Assembly: GCA_963972525.1 (NCBI GenBank)
Contig: CAXAUZ010000002.1
Coordinates: forward strand, 62,001-126,000
Source of the DNA: Salinilacustrithrix sp003476595
GTDB taxonomy: Bacteria > Actinomycetota > Acidimicrobiia > Acidimicrobiales > Salinilacustritrichaceae
Direction of reading: 5' to 3'
DNA: 64,000 nucleotides
Part shown: piece after piece, positions 40,462-49,252 of the stretch
Layout of the letters: each line of letters starts with the position of its first letter
Numbering within the stretch: the first letter of the stretch is position 1
Notes under the pieces: generated by a model
What the model was told of the DNA's origin: nothing
Databases searched by the model: none
What the model saw: the letters and a program-made list of their open reading frames with translations, nothing else
Made by a program: the position numbers and the translations under genes

Positions 40462-43400
40462 TCACGGGTCGGCGGTGTCGGCCTGGACGAGGTTGCCGAA
40501 GCGGTGGAGGGTGCGGGTCACGGCCTGCTCGCGCAGGTAGTGGCGGAGCTCGACCCCGCCGTCGTCGGTGACCGGGTCCTCGGCGAGGTGGACCCGCGCC
40601 GCGATCGCCGCCCGTCGGACGTCATCGGTGGTGGAGCCGAGGACGCGCACCCGCTCGACGTCGAGCCCGGCGAGCCGCGCCGCGAACGCGCCGTCACCCT
40701 CGTCGTCGTGGTGTGACTCGAGGAGCGGCACCCCACACGTCGCCGCCGCGTGCCGCACCCGTTCGACGGCGATGCCGTCTGCCCCGGCCCCGATGCGGAG
40801 CCCGACCCGGGGGAGGGGGCGGTACCGCAGCACGTTGGACTCGCAGAAGAGCCCGGTGGGGTCGTGGTCGACGCCGTAGACCACGCGCCACCAGTCGGCG
40901 TCGCTGCGCGCCCACACGGCGGGGTCGAGCGGCCCGGTGGGGTGCCAGGTGCCGAGCTGGACCACGTAGCCCGGCCCGCCGGCCTTGGCGCCGGGTCCGA
41001 CGCTGGATGCCTTCCAGCCGCCGAAGGGCTGGCGCTGCACGATGGCGCCGGTGATGCCGCGGTTCACGTAGGCGTTCCCGACCTCGACGCGCTCGGACCA
41101 GTGCTCGACCTCGGCCGGGTCGAGGGAGTGCAGGCCGCCGGTGAGACCGAAGGCGGAGTCGTTCTGGATGGCGATCGCATCGTCGAGGTCCTCGGCCCGG
41201 ATCAGCCCGAGCACCGGCCCGAAGCACTCCGTCTGGTGGAACCAGGAGCCCGGCCGCACGCCGGCGCGGACGCCGGGCGACCACAGCTCGCCGCTGTCGT
41301 CCAGCGGTCGGGGTTCGACCAGCCACTCCTCACCCGCGTCGAGCGTGGTGAACGCGCGGGCGAGCCTCGGGTTCGGCTCGCCGATCAGCGGCCCCATCGT
41401 GGTCGTCGGGTGGTGGGCGGGCCCGACGTCGAGGCTCTCCACCGCATCGACGAGCTGGCGCCGGAAGCGCGGGCTGTCGTGCACCTCGCCGACGCAGATC
41501 GCCAGGCTGGCCGCCGAGCACTTCTGCCCGGCGTGGCCGAAGGCGGAGGCGACCAGGTCGGCGACGGCGAGATCCAGGTCCGCGTTCGGGGTGATGACGA
41601 TGGCGTTCTTGCCCGATGTCTCGGCGAACAGGCGCAGCCCCGGGTCCCAGGAGCGGAACAGGTCGGCCGTGTCGGTGCCGCCGGTGAGGATCACGGCGTC
41701 GACCGAGGTGAGCAGGTGACGGCCGACGTCGTCCTCGGGCACCCGGACGTACTGCAGCAGGTCGGCGGGCACGCCGGCGTCGTGGGCGATCTCCACCACC
41801 AGCTCGCTGCAGCGGGGCACCTCCGGCGCAGGCTTGGCCAGCACGGCGTTGCCGGCGGCCAGGGCCGCGAGCATGCCGCCGGCGGGGATGGCGACGGGGA
41901 AGTTCCACGGGGGCACGACGGCGATGACGCCGAGGGGCTCGAAGCGGGCATGCTCGCGACGGAGGCCGGTCGGGTCGGCGAGATCGCTGCGGTCGGCGTA
42001 GTAGCGGGCGAAGTCGATGGCCTCGCAGATCTCCGGGTCGGCTTGGCCCACGGTCTTGCGGCCCTCGTGGGCCATGACCGTGAGCAGGTCGCCGCGCCGG
42101 CGGGCCATCTCATCGGCCACGGCGCGCAGGACGCCACGCCGCTCCTCGGCGGGGCGGGCCCACCACTCGGCCTGGGCCCGGCGAGCCCGTCCGAGCATCT
42201 CGTCGACGGCGCTCGCCTCGGTGGTCAGCGGGGCGCGGACCGGGTCCGGGCGGCGGGCGAGGTGCTCGAGCGCCCAGTCCCGGGTGCCGGCCACGGCGGG
42301 GTCGGACTCCGGCTCGTTCTCGAAGGGCGCCAGGCCGACGGGCTCGTGGGGCTGGGACCGGTCCAGCGTCCGACGGGGGGCGGTGGAGACGTCCCCACGG
42401 CGCGCGACGGCGCGGCGGAAGGCCGCAGCCTGCTCCACGAAGGACGCCGAGCCGGGTTCGAGATCGCCGAGCGCCCGCATGAAGTTGCCGACCGCCGCGT
42501 TCTCCTCCAGGCGTCGGAAGAGGTAGGAGATGGCCACGTCGAAGTCGTCGGGGTCGACGACCGGCGTGTACAGCAGCAGGGAGCGCAGCTCGTCGCGGAT
42601 CACCCGGGCCTGGGACGGGGCCATACCCTCGAGCATCTCGATTCCGACTCGGTCGGCGACGCCGCGCCGCTCGGCGAGGAGGGCGGCCCAGGCCACGTCG
42701 AAGAGGTTGTGGCTGCCGACGCCGATGCGCACGGCCCGAAGCCGGTCCGGCTCCAGCACCCAGTCGAGGCAGCGCTTGTAGCCGGCGTCGGTGTCAGCCT
42801 TGGTCGGGTGGGGCGCCGGAGCCCAGCCGTGCATGGCCGCGTCCACCTGCTCCATGGCCAGGTTGGCGCCCTTGACCAGGCGGATCTTGATGTCCGCGCC
42901 GCCGCGGTCCTGGCGGTCGCCCGCCCAGGCCACCAGACGGCCGAGGGCGTCGAAGGCATCGGGCAGGTAGGCCTGCAGCACGATCCCGGCTTCGGCGTCG
43001 AGGAACTCGTCCTCGTCGAGCACCCGGCGGAAGGCCGCCATCGTGAGCTCGAGGTCGTGGTACTCCTCCATGTCGAGGTTCACGAACGTGCCCCGGGCCT
43101 GCGCCGCCCGCAGGATCGTGCGGAGCCGCTCGGCGACGCGGTCGAGGCTGTCGTCCCACGCCCAGTGCTGGAGCTGCGACGCCACCCCCGAGATCTTCAC
43201 CGACACGTAGTCCACGTGCTCGTCGCCGAGGAGGTCGATGGTGGCCTGCAGCCGGCGGGCCGCCTCGCGCTCGCCGAGCACGGCCTCGCCGAGCAGGTTC
43301 ACGTTGAGGTCGAAGCCCTCGGTCCGGCGGGCGCCGAGGTGGCGGTCCATGGCCGCGCCGTGGGCGTCGACCACCAGGTGCCCGACGATCTGGCGCATGC

Positions 43401-43776
43401 GCCGCCGGGCCAGGGGCATCACCAGCCGGGGGAGGGCCGGGGCCAGGTTCGCGCCGGCCCGCAGGAGGACGCGGTCGACGGGGGAGAGGAAGCGGGGCAG
43501 CGACGAGCGCCCGCCGGCGAGGGCGTGGAGCTGGTGGGCGGCGACGCGCTGGTCGTCCGGCCGGATCACCCGGTCGACGAAGCGCATGGTGAAGGCCACG
43601 CCGTCGGGGTCGTCGACGAGGCGGTGGAGCCGGCGGGCGCTGCGACGGTCCTCGCTGGTCTCGGCGCCGGCTGCCGCGTCGAGCCACCGCAGGACGACGT
43701 CGACGGCCTCGTCGGCCAGCAGTGCCGGGTCCGCTCGCTCCGCGTCGCGGTCCACGGGTTCCTCGAGCGTGGCCAT
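40462..43776 (-). CDS. putA: Bifunctional proline dehydrogenase / L-glutamate-gamma-semialdehyde dehydrogenase
   Basis: A 1104-residue fusion oxidising proline to glutamate. The N-terminal half is a PRODH FAD barrel (DYVSVKISGVASQLQHW, FVNLDMEEYHDLELT, VLQAYLPDAF, IRLVKGANLAMEQVDAAMHGW). The second half is an aldehyde dehydrogenase with VVPPWNFPVAIPAGG, LFAETSGKNAIVI and the catalytic Cys in GHAGQKCSAAS, ending with a C-terminal extension of about 130 residues. There is no N-terminal ribbon-helix-helix, so this PutA is not an autogenous repressor. Many actinobacteria use separate PRODH and P5CDH proteins. The ATG follows no obvious ribosome site. Confidence 0.94.
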   Translation of the reverse strand: MATLEEPVDRDAERADPALLADEAVDVVLRWLDAAAGAETSEDRRSARRLHRLVDDPDGVAFTMRFVDRVIRPDDQRVAAHQLHALAGGRSSLPRFLSPVDRVLLRAGANLAPALPRLVMPLARRRMRQIVGHLVVDAHGAAMDRHLGARRTEGFDLNVNLLGEAVLGEREAARRLQATIDLLGDEHVDYVSVKISGVASQLQHWAWDDSLDRVAERLRTILRAAQARGTFVNLDMEEYHDLELTMAAFRRVLDEDEFLDAEAGIVLQAYLPDAFDALGRLVAWAGDRQDRGGADIKIRLVKGANLAMEQVDAAMHGWAPAPHPTKADTDAGYKRCLDWVLEPDRLRAVRIGVGSHNLFDVAWAALLAERRGVADRVGIEMLEGMAPSQARVIRDELRSLLLYTPVVDPDDFDVAISYLFRRLEENAAVGNFMRALGDLEPGSASFVEQAAAFRRAVARRGDVSTAPRRTLDRSQPHEPVGLAPFENEPESDPAVAGTRDWALEHLARRPDPVRAPLTTEASAVDEMLGRARRAQAEWWARPAEERRGVLRAVADEMARRRGDLLTVMAHEGRKTVGQADPEICEAIDFARYYADRSDLADPTGLRREHARFEPLGVIAVVPPWNFPVAIPAGGMLAALAAGNAVLAKPAPEVPRCSELVVEIAHDAGVPADLLQYVRVPEDDVGRHLLTSVDAVILTGGTDTADLFRSWDPGLRLFAETSGKNAIVITPNADLDLAVADLVASAFGHAGQKCSAASLAICVGEVHDSPRFRRQLVDAVESLDVGPAHHPTTTMGPLIGEPNPRLARAFTTLDAGEEWLVEPRPLDDSGELWSPGVRAGVRPGSWFHQTECFGPVLGLIRAEDLDDAIAIQNDSAFGLTGGLHSLDPAEVEHWSERVEVGNAYVNRGITGAIVQRQPFGGWKASSVGPGAKAGGPGYVVQLGTWHPTGPLDPAVWARSDADWWRVVYGVDHDPTGLFCESNVLRYRPLPRVGLRIGAGADGIAVERVRHAAATCGVPLLESHHDDEGDGAFAARLAGLDVERVRVLGSTTDDVRRAAIAARVHLAEDPVTDDGGVELRHYLREQAVTRTLHRFGNLVQADTADP

Positions 43777-43813
43777 GGGCCCATGGTGCCCCTTCGCCGG
43801 GTGGGGCTGCTCG

Positions 43814-44281
43814 TCAGGTGGCGATGGGTCCCGCGGTGGCGCCGGCGACCCGGAGCAGATCCGCCGGGGCCAGGGTGATCTCGAGGCCCCGTCGGCCGCC
43901 GCTCACGTGGACCTCGTCGGAGGCGGTGAGCAGCTCGTCGACGAAGACGGGTAGCGGGCGCCGGGGGCCGAGCGGGGAGATGCCGCCGACGACGGAGCCG
44001 GTGAGGCGCTCGGCCTCGGCCGGCTCGGCCATGGCGGCCCGCTTGGCCCCGGCCAGGCGGGCGAGGGCCTTCAGGTCGAGCGACGCGCTGACCGGCACGA
44101 CGGCGAGCACGTGCCGGCCGTCGTCGAGGACGGCGACCAGCGTCTTGCCGACCGCATCGGGATCGAGGCCGAGCGAGGCCACGAGCGCATCGCCGTAGCC
44201 TCCGCCCTCGGGCGCGTCGTACTCGGTGATCCGGTAGTCGACGCCCGCAGCGTCCAGGGCCACGGTGGCCGGGGTCTGCAC
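43814..44281 (-). CDS. Cys-tRNA(Pro)/aminoacyl-tRNA deacylase, YbaK/EbsC type
   Basis: A 155-residue editing protein of the YbaK/ProX family that hydrolyses mischarged aminoacyl-tRNA. Typical segments are VGKTLVAVLDDGRHVLAVVPVSASLDLKALARL and the GSVVGGISPLGPRRPLPVFVD region, with the conserved GGISP loop. GTG 44281 lies six bases after the stop of the small C2H2 protein, so these genes are translationally coupled. It ends 37 bases before the putA start on the same strand. Confidence 0.9.
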   Translation of the reverse strand: MQTPATVALDAAGVDYRITEYDAPEGGGYGDALVASLGLDPDAVGKTLVAVLDDGRHVLAVVPVSASLDLKALARLAGAKRAAMAEPAEAERLTGSVVGGISPLGPRRPLPVFVDELLTASDEVHVSGGRRGLEITLAPADLLRVAGATAGPIAT

Positions 44282-44287
44282 GGTGGG

Positions 44288-44449
44288 CTAGAGCGGCTTG
44301 GGATCGTCGGGGTCGTTCTCCTCGATGATGACCTCGCCGGTGTCCTTGTCCCGGACCCGGCCAGGGTGCTCGGCGTCGAGGTGCAGCTTCAGCTCCCAGC
44401 GGGCCGTGAAGCGGAGCTCGCAGAACGGGCACTGTGCGGTCTCGGTCAT
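44288..44449 (-). CDS. 53-residue C2H2 zinc-finger-like protein
   Basis: A very short protein: MTETAQCPFCELRF, then a helix and HLDAEH, with Cys7, Cys10, His23 and His28 spaced as C-x2-C-x12-H-x4-H, very close to a eukaryotic-type C2H2 finger. The tail is acidic (IIEENDPDDPKP). A strong ribosome site (GGAGGACCC) lies just before the ATG at 44449, next to the TAG stop of the upstream gene. It may bind zinc and a nucleic acid or protein partner; the neighbouring gene encodes an unknown protein and the following one a tRNA-editing deacylase. Confidence 0.75.
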   Translation of the reverse strand: MTETAQCPFCELRFTARWELKLHLDAEHPGRVRDKDTGEVIIEENDPDDPKPL

Positions 44450-44457
44450 GGGTCCTC

Positions 44458-45021
44458 CTAGAGGTCGTCGAGCCAGACGGGGGCGCGCTCGAGCAGGAAG
44501 TGGCTGACGGCGAGGCACCGGTCGAGGGTGTCGCACAGCTGCTCCTGGCCGAGGAAGACCCGGGCGAGGGAGACGTCGACCTTGGCCACGATCGTGAGGG
44601 AGCGCTCGGGGGCGTCGGTGACCGCACCGAAGGAGTCGATGGCGGACACCTCGAGGGGCAGGTCGGGGCCGCCGAGGCCGGCCAGGTCGGTGGCCAGCAC
44701 CAGCAGGTCCGGGCCCTTCGGCAGCGGCGGCAGCGACCAGGTGAAGATGAGCGGGAAGTGGAACTCGTCGGGCGGGTCGTCGTCCTCGCCGATCGCGAGT
44801 ACGACGTCTTCGAACGCCAGCAGGCTGCGCGGGTCGACGTCCAGGGCGAGGTGCAGGTCGAGCGGGCCGCCGCACGCCTCCTCGGGGTGCAGGTCGACCT
44901 CCCAGGCCTGGCGCAGGGAGTAGGTCTCCACGAAGTGCCGCTCGTCGTGCACGTGGAAGCCGTGGTCGACGGCATGGTCCTTGAGGTCGGCCACGAACCC
45001 GGCGACGTCGATGGAGGCCAT
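44458..45021 (-). CDS. Conserved hypothetical protein
   Basis: A 187-residue protein that I do not recognise. It is acidic, with a mixed helix-strand pattern: VAGFVADLKDHAVDHGFHVHDERHF, then DLHLALDVDPRSLLAF, IFTWSLPPLPKGPDLL and a helical end (CDTLDRCLAVSHFLLERAP). No signal peptide or transmembrane segment. The gene is followed after eight bases by the C2H2 mini-protein, and together with ybaK and perhaps putA it makes a minus-strand cluster. A role in translation quality control is possible but unproven. Confidence 0.7.
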   Translation of the reverse strand: MASIDVAGFVADLKDHAVDHGFHVHDERHFVETYSLRQAWEVDLHPEEACGGPLDLHLALDVDPRSLLAFEDVVLAIGEDDDPPDEFHFPLIFTWSLPPLPKGPDLLVLATDLAGLGGPDLPLEVSAIDSFGAVTDAPERSLTIVAKVDVSLARVFLGQEQLCDTLDRCLAVSHFLLERAPVWLDDL

Positions 45022-45076
45022 GGGTCAAGCCTGCCACGACACCCCGGACACCCCTCGCATCGCCGCGGTCGCCCGG

Positions 45077-45082
45077 TACGGT
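45077..45082 (+). promoter_or_regulatory. -10-like TACGGT before the inositol phosphatase gene
   Basis: TACGGT ends seven bases before the ATG at 45090; no ribosome binding site is present, so the message is probably leaderless. Confidence 0.45.
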
Positions 45083-45089
45083 CGCTGCG

Positions 45090-45893
45090 ATGTCCGACGA
45101 CGACCTCCTCGCCGTCCTCCGGGACGCGGCGGCTGCCGTCCGTCGCGCCCTCGACGGCCTGGACGACTGGGGCCTCGCCGGCACCCGCTCGGGCCAGTAC
45201 CGCAGCGACCTCGCCGCCGACGAGGCCTGCCTGGCCGTGCTCGACGACGCCGGCCTCGGCTGGTTGAGCGAGGAGTCCGGCGTGGAGCACACCGACCGCG
45301 CCATCACCGTCGTGGTCGACCCCGTCGACGGCTCGACCAACGCCAGCCGGGGCATCCCCTGGTACGCCACCAGCCTGTGCGCGGTCGATGACGCCGGCCC
45401 CCGTGCCGCGCTGGTGGTCAACCAGGCCAGCGGTCGCCGCTACGAGGCGGTGCGCGGCGGCGGTGCGACGGTCGACGGCCGTCCGGTCGAGCCGTCGACC
45501 GAGACCGACCTCGGCCGGTCGGTGATCGGGCTCTCGGGCTACCCCAACCAGTACCTGGGTTGGAAGCAGTACCGGGCGCTCGGCGCGGCGGCGCTCGACC
45601 TGTGCGCGGTGGCCGACGGGGTCCTCGATGGCTACCTGGACTGCTCGCCGAGCGCGCACGGGTCCTGGGACTACGCCGGCGGCCTCCTCGTCTGCCGCGA
45701 GGCCGGCATCGAGGTGGTGGACGCGTTCGACCGCGAGCTGCTCGACCCGAGCGCGCTGCGCCACGGCGATCGCCGCACGCCGGTCGCCGGCGCCACGCCC
45801 GCGCTGACGGCCGAGCTGGTCGACGCCCGGCGCCGGTTGCGCTGGCCCGACGACCCCGACGTCGCGGGTCTGGTCGCCACCGACCGTCACTAG
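45090..45893 (+). CDS. Inositol monophosphatase family protein
   Basis: A 267-residue Mg2+-dependent phosphatase of the IMPase/CysQ/FBPase fold. Metal-binding motifs are intact: GWLSEESG for the first acidic site, VVVDPVDGSTN (DPxDGT-like) for the second, and the C-terminal GSWDYAGGLLVCREAG (WD site). Substrate could be inositol phosphate, histidinol phosphate or PAP; sequence alone does not decide. The TAG stop codon at 45891 is also the first half of a TAGGCT element in front of the Nudix gene. Confidence 0.9.
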   Translation: MSDDDLLAVLRDAAAAVRRALDGLDDWGLAGTRSGQYRSDLAADEACLAVLDDAGLGWLSEESGVEHTDRAITVVVDPVDGSTNASRGIPWYATSLCAVDDAGPRAALVVNQASGRRYEAVRGGGATVDGRPVEPSTETDLGRSVIGLSGYPNQYLGWKQYRALGAAALDLCAVADGVLDGYLDCSPSAHGSWDYAGGLLVCREAGIEVVDAFDRELLDPSALRHGDRRTPVAGATPALTAELVDARRRLRWPDDPDVAGLVATDRH

Positions 45894-45896
45894 GCT
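45891..45896 (+). promoter_or_regulatory. -10-like TAGGCT overlapping a stop codon, before the Nudix gene
   Basis: TAGGCT includes the TAG stop of the upstream phosphatase gene and ends eight bases before the GTG at 45905. No Shine-Dalgarno sequence lies between. Confidence 0.35.
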
Positions 45897-45904
45897 CCTC
45901 GGCA

Positions 45905-46426
45905 GTGGCCGGCCTCCTGTACCGACTTGCGCTCCAGGTGTACCGCCGGCTCCCGGCCGGGCTGCGACGGCGCGCCGTGCGGGCCATGTCGCCGTCGTTC
46001 ACCGTCGGCGCGATGTGCTTCATCGAGCGCCCCGACGGTGCCCTGCTGCTGGTGCGCCACTCCTACCGGGAGCGGTGGGGCGTGCCCGGTGGCCTGCTCC
46101 AGAAGGGGGAGGACGCCGAGGACGGTGCCCGCCGTGAGGTGCGCGAGGAGGTCGGGTTGGTGGTGGAGCTCCTCGGCGAGCCGGCCGTGGTGGTCGACGC
46201 CCACCCCCAGCGGGTGGACGTGGTCTTCCGGGCCCACCCGGCGTCCGGGGCCGACACCGAGCCCGACGTGGCCGCGTCAGCCGAGATCCTCGAGGCCCGC
46301 TGGTTCGCGCCCGACGCCCTCCCGGAGCTGCAGTTCGAGACGGCCGGCGCGCTCGTGGCGCTGGCCCGCATCGCCACCAGCGCCGGCCAGCGACCGCTGC
46401 CCGAACCGGTCTGGCCCCGCTTCTAG
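45905..46426 (+). CDS. NUDIX hydrolase
   Basis: A 173-residue Nudix pyrophosphohydrolase. The box is complete: GGLLQKGEDAEDGARREVRE then EVGL, matching Gx5Ex7REUxEExGU. A basic N-terminal helix (YRLALQVYRRLPAGLRRRAV) precedes the domain and could touch membranes or nucleic acid. An internal ATG before SPSFTVGAM is an alternative start. Substrate not predictable. It follows the inositol phosphatase gene by 11 bases, and its 3' end meets the convergent sigma factor gene across 62 bases. Confidence 0.88.
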   Translation: MAGLLYRLALQVYRRLPAGLRRRAVRAMSPSFTVGAMCFIERPDGALLLVRHSYRERWGVPGGLLQKGEDAEDGARREVREEVGLVVELLGEPAVVVDAHPQRVDVVFRAHPASGADTEPDVAASAEILEARWFAPDALPELQFETAGALVALARIATSAGQRPLPEPVWPRF

Positions 46427-46440
46427 CGTTGTCAATCAGG

Positions 46441-46486
46441 CGAGTTGTGAGGCGCAGCCGAGCAACTCGAGGTCGCCGAAGGCGAC
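46441..46486. terminator. Two hairpins between the Nudix and sigma factor genes
   Basis: CGAGTTG (46441-46447) pairs with CAACTCG (46463-46469), and GTCGCC (46472-46477) pairs with GGCGAC (46481-46486) around a GAA loop. Both fall in the 62-base gap between convergent genes and probably stop transcription in both directions. Confidence 0.55.
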
Positions 46487-46488
46487 AC

Positions 46489-47439
<951 letters not shown>

Positions 47440-47547
47440 CCTTGACCTCCACGTTGATCGATCGGCGCCTTGTGGCGTGTTCGATGACGTGATCGACGGT
47501 AGCGATGCGCCCCGTCACGGTCGTGGATGCCCCCCGTCGCGCGCGGC

Positions 47548-48393
47548 TCAGGGCGTGCCCGGGGTCGAGCGGTGGAGGAGCACCGGGCAGGGCGCGGTCC
47601 GGGTCACGTCGGAGGCGACGCTGCCCAGCGCGCTGCGAGCCAGGCCGGTGCGACCGTGGGTCGCCATCGCGATGAGTGACGCAGGCAGGTCCTCGGCGAA
47701 CAGGCGGATCGCCCGGCTGGCCGGGGCGCCGTGCAGGACCTGGGCCTGCACCTCCCGGTCCCGCTCGTCGACGCGCTGGCCCAGCGCCGCCAGCCGTCCC
47801 TCCGCAGCGCGGCGGAGCTCCAGGACCGGTGGCTCGCCAGGCGCGTGGATGCCCTCGTCCGGTTGGATCACCTCGACGAGCCACAGGTCCATGTGCTGGT
47901 CCCCGGCCCACGTCGATGCCACCGGGACGATCTCATCCGCGAACGGCGACCCGTCCGAGCACGCGAGCAGGCGTCCGTGCTCGCCGGGGAGCACCGTGCT
48001 CCGCGTCGCGGGCCCGACCAGCACCACCGGGTCGGTGACCCGGCACAGCACCGCCTCCGCAGTCGAGCCGAGCAGCGCGGATCGGAGCCCGCCCCGCCCG
48101 TGGGTAGCCATGCACAGGGTCCGGTCCGGACCGGCGTCGAGGGTCGACAGGATGCCTTCGACCGGGTCGGCCCCATCCATGATCCGGACCTCCACGTCGA
48201 CCAGACCGCGGAGCAGGTCGGCGCGGTCCTGGAGGCGGGCCTCGATCGGCGGGTCCTCGGGCCAGGTGCACGCGACCAGCAGGACCCGCCCGCCACCGGA
48301 CCCGCTCGCGTGGCGGGCGGCGAGCGCGGCGGCGTGGCGCAGGGCTCGCTCGGCGAAGCTCGATCCGTCCAGCGGGACGACGAAGGTGGGCAT
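47548..48393 (-). CDS. Tandem universal stress protein (UspA) family protein
   Basis: A 281-residue protein with two UspA domains in a row. Each carries the ATP-binding glycine motif: ATHGRGGLRSALLGSTAEAVL in the first and ATHGRTGLARSALGSVASDV in the second, fitting G-2x-G-9x-G(S/T). The N-terminus PTFVVPLDGSSFAERAL begins the first domain. ATG 48393 is preferred over 48432, as it has GGGAG upstream and starts directly on the domain. Together with the neighbouring alternative sigma factor it suggests a stress-response pair. It ends 108 bases before the sigma gene. Confidence 0.9.
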   Translation of the reverse strand: MPTFVVPLDGSSFAERALRHAAALAARHASGSGGGRVLLVACTWPEDPPIEARLQDRADLLRGLVDVEVRIMDGADPVEGILSTLDAGPDRTLCMATHGRGGLRSALLGSTAEAVLCRVTDPVVLVGPATRSTVLPGEHGRLLACSDGSPFADEIVPVASTWAGDQHMDLWLVEVIQPDEGIHAPGEPPVLELRRAAEGRLAALGQRVDERDREVQAQVLHGAPASRAIRLFAEDLPASLIAMATHGRTGLARSALGSVASDVTRTAPCPVLLHRSTPGTP

Positions 48394-48489
48394 GGGGGCT
48401 CCCTCGGATGGTGCGGGTCCTGTCCATTGCATCGTGGCCCGAGCGCTGCGGGAAGGGTCGCAGGTCCGGTGCGGCCGGGCGGCGAGCGC

Positions 48490-48495
48490 TACCGT
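48490..48495 (+). promoter_or_regulatory. -10-like TACCGT of tRNA-Val
   Basis: GCTACCGTTCG lies 11 bases before the tRNA 5' end, repeating the element seen before the other tRNA genes. Confidence 0.4.
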
Positions 48496-48506
48496 TCGCC
48501 CCCCTC

Positions 48507-48580
48507 GGGCGCATAGCTCAGCTGGCTAGAGCGCTTCCCTTACAAGGAAGATGTCGGGGGTTCGAGTCCCTCTGCGCCCA
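48507..48580 (+). tRNA. tRNA-Val (TAC), probable integration site
   Basis: A 74-base cloverleaf: acceptor GGGCGCA (48507-48513) pairs with TGCGCCC (48573-48579), discriminator A, D-arm GCTCAGCTGGCTAGAGC, anticodon stem CTTCC/GGAAG with loop CTTACAA and anticodon TAC (48541-48543), T-arm TCGGGGG-like with TTCGAGT. The CCA end is not encoded. Its 3' part is repeated at 59931-59979, marking it as the attachment site of the island that follows. Confidence 0.97.
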
Positions 48581-48581
48581 C
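48533..48581 (+). repeat. Left attachment repeat (in tRNA-Val)
   Basis: Bases 48533-48581, from the anticodon stem to one base past the tRNA, recur at 59931-59979 with 47 of 49 identical positions. The last 32 bases (48550-48581) are identical. Confidence 0.8.
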
Positions 48582-49252
48582 GTCTGTGACCTGCGGAAAT
48601 GCGCGCTGCTGTGAGCTCGACGCAGTGTGATGCCCGCAATTTCCCCACATCTCTTGTGGGGACGAAACCGTGATTCTGGCGCTCGGGGACGAGTTCGCGA
48701 CGTTCTGAACAGCGCCTTCGCGTCCGGCCGATCGGTTCGACATCTTCCTTGCAGGTGAACACATCCCTCCGAGGATGGGGCCGCCGACGACGAACGCAGG
48801 GCGGGGGAGAGGGGGCGTCTGCCGGGTTCTTCGGGGGTCAGTCGCCGGCAGATCACCCGTGTAACGAAGCCTCGGTGACATGTCCCAGACGAGTATGGGC
48901 TGCGGGTTTGGTGATGGCGCGAGACTGAGGAGCCGTGGGGCGGGTCCGAGGAATCTCGATCGCAAGGCGACGATCTGTGGCCGAACAGCCCTGAGTCCCC
49001 TCGCACCGAAGATGCGGCGGCGCTCTACCTCACAGCACGCGAGGCCACACTCGGCCTGGCACCCGGTCGCACCGTCAGCGGGGGCTCACTCGGCCACGAG
49101 CGAATCGTCCTCCGCCAGCTCGTCCGTCTGGCCCAGCAGTACGACGCGGGCGCCTGACGAGGACGCACCACCGCCGCTCGTCCGTATGCCGTGGCGTCGT
49201 TGGACACTCTCCCATTTCTCGTCAAGGGCGAGGAGGGGCCTTGTCGCTGCGT
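48581..49252. other. Gene-poor left end of the island
   Basis: About 670 bases without a convincing complete gene. Minus-strand frames here that end in the tRNA are antisense artefacts. A small hairpin (CCCCACA-TCTCT-TGTGGGG near 48643-48661) occurs; a related CCCCACAT is seen at the other end of the island near 59831. A plus-strand frame without start codon (48917-49157) may be a gene remnant. Confidence 0.5.
48917..49157 (+). pseudogene. Possible gene remnant
   Basis: A plus-strand frame ending at the TGA at 49155-49157 has normal coding features (Ala/Arg/Leu-rich helices such as DAAALYLTAREATLGL and ERIVLRQLVRLAQQYDAGA, with third positions mostly G or C) but no start codon after the stop at 48914. 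It may be the last part of a gene broken when the island formed. No family is recognised. Confidence 0.3.

Noticed and set aside
48518..49006. Minus-strand frames ending in RDSNPRHLPCKGSALAS, RGTRTPDIFLVREAL and GLEPPTSSL over tRNA-Val
   Set aside because: These are the well-known antisense translations of tRNA genes, not proteins.
48581..49252. Integrase gene expected beside the tRNA attachment site
   Set aside because: No frame shows the R-H-R-Y motifs of tyrosine recombinases or a serine recombinase start; the region appears gene-poor.
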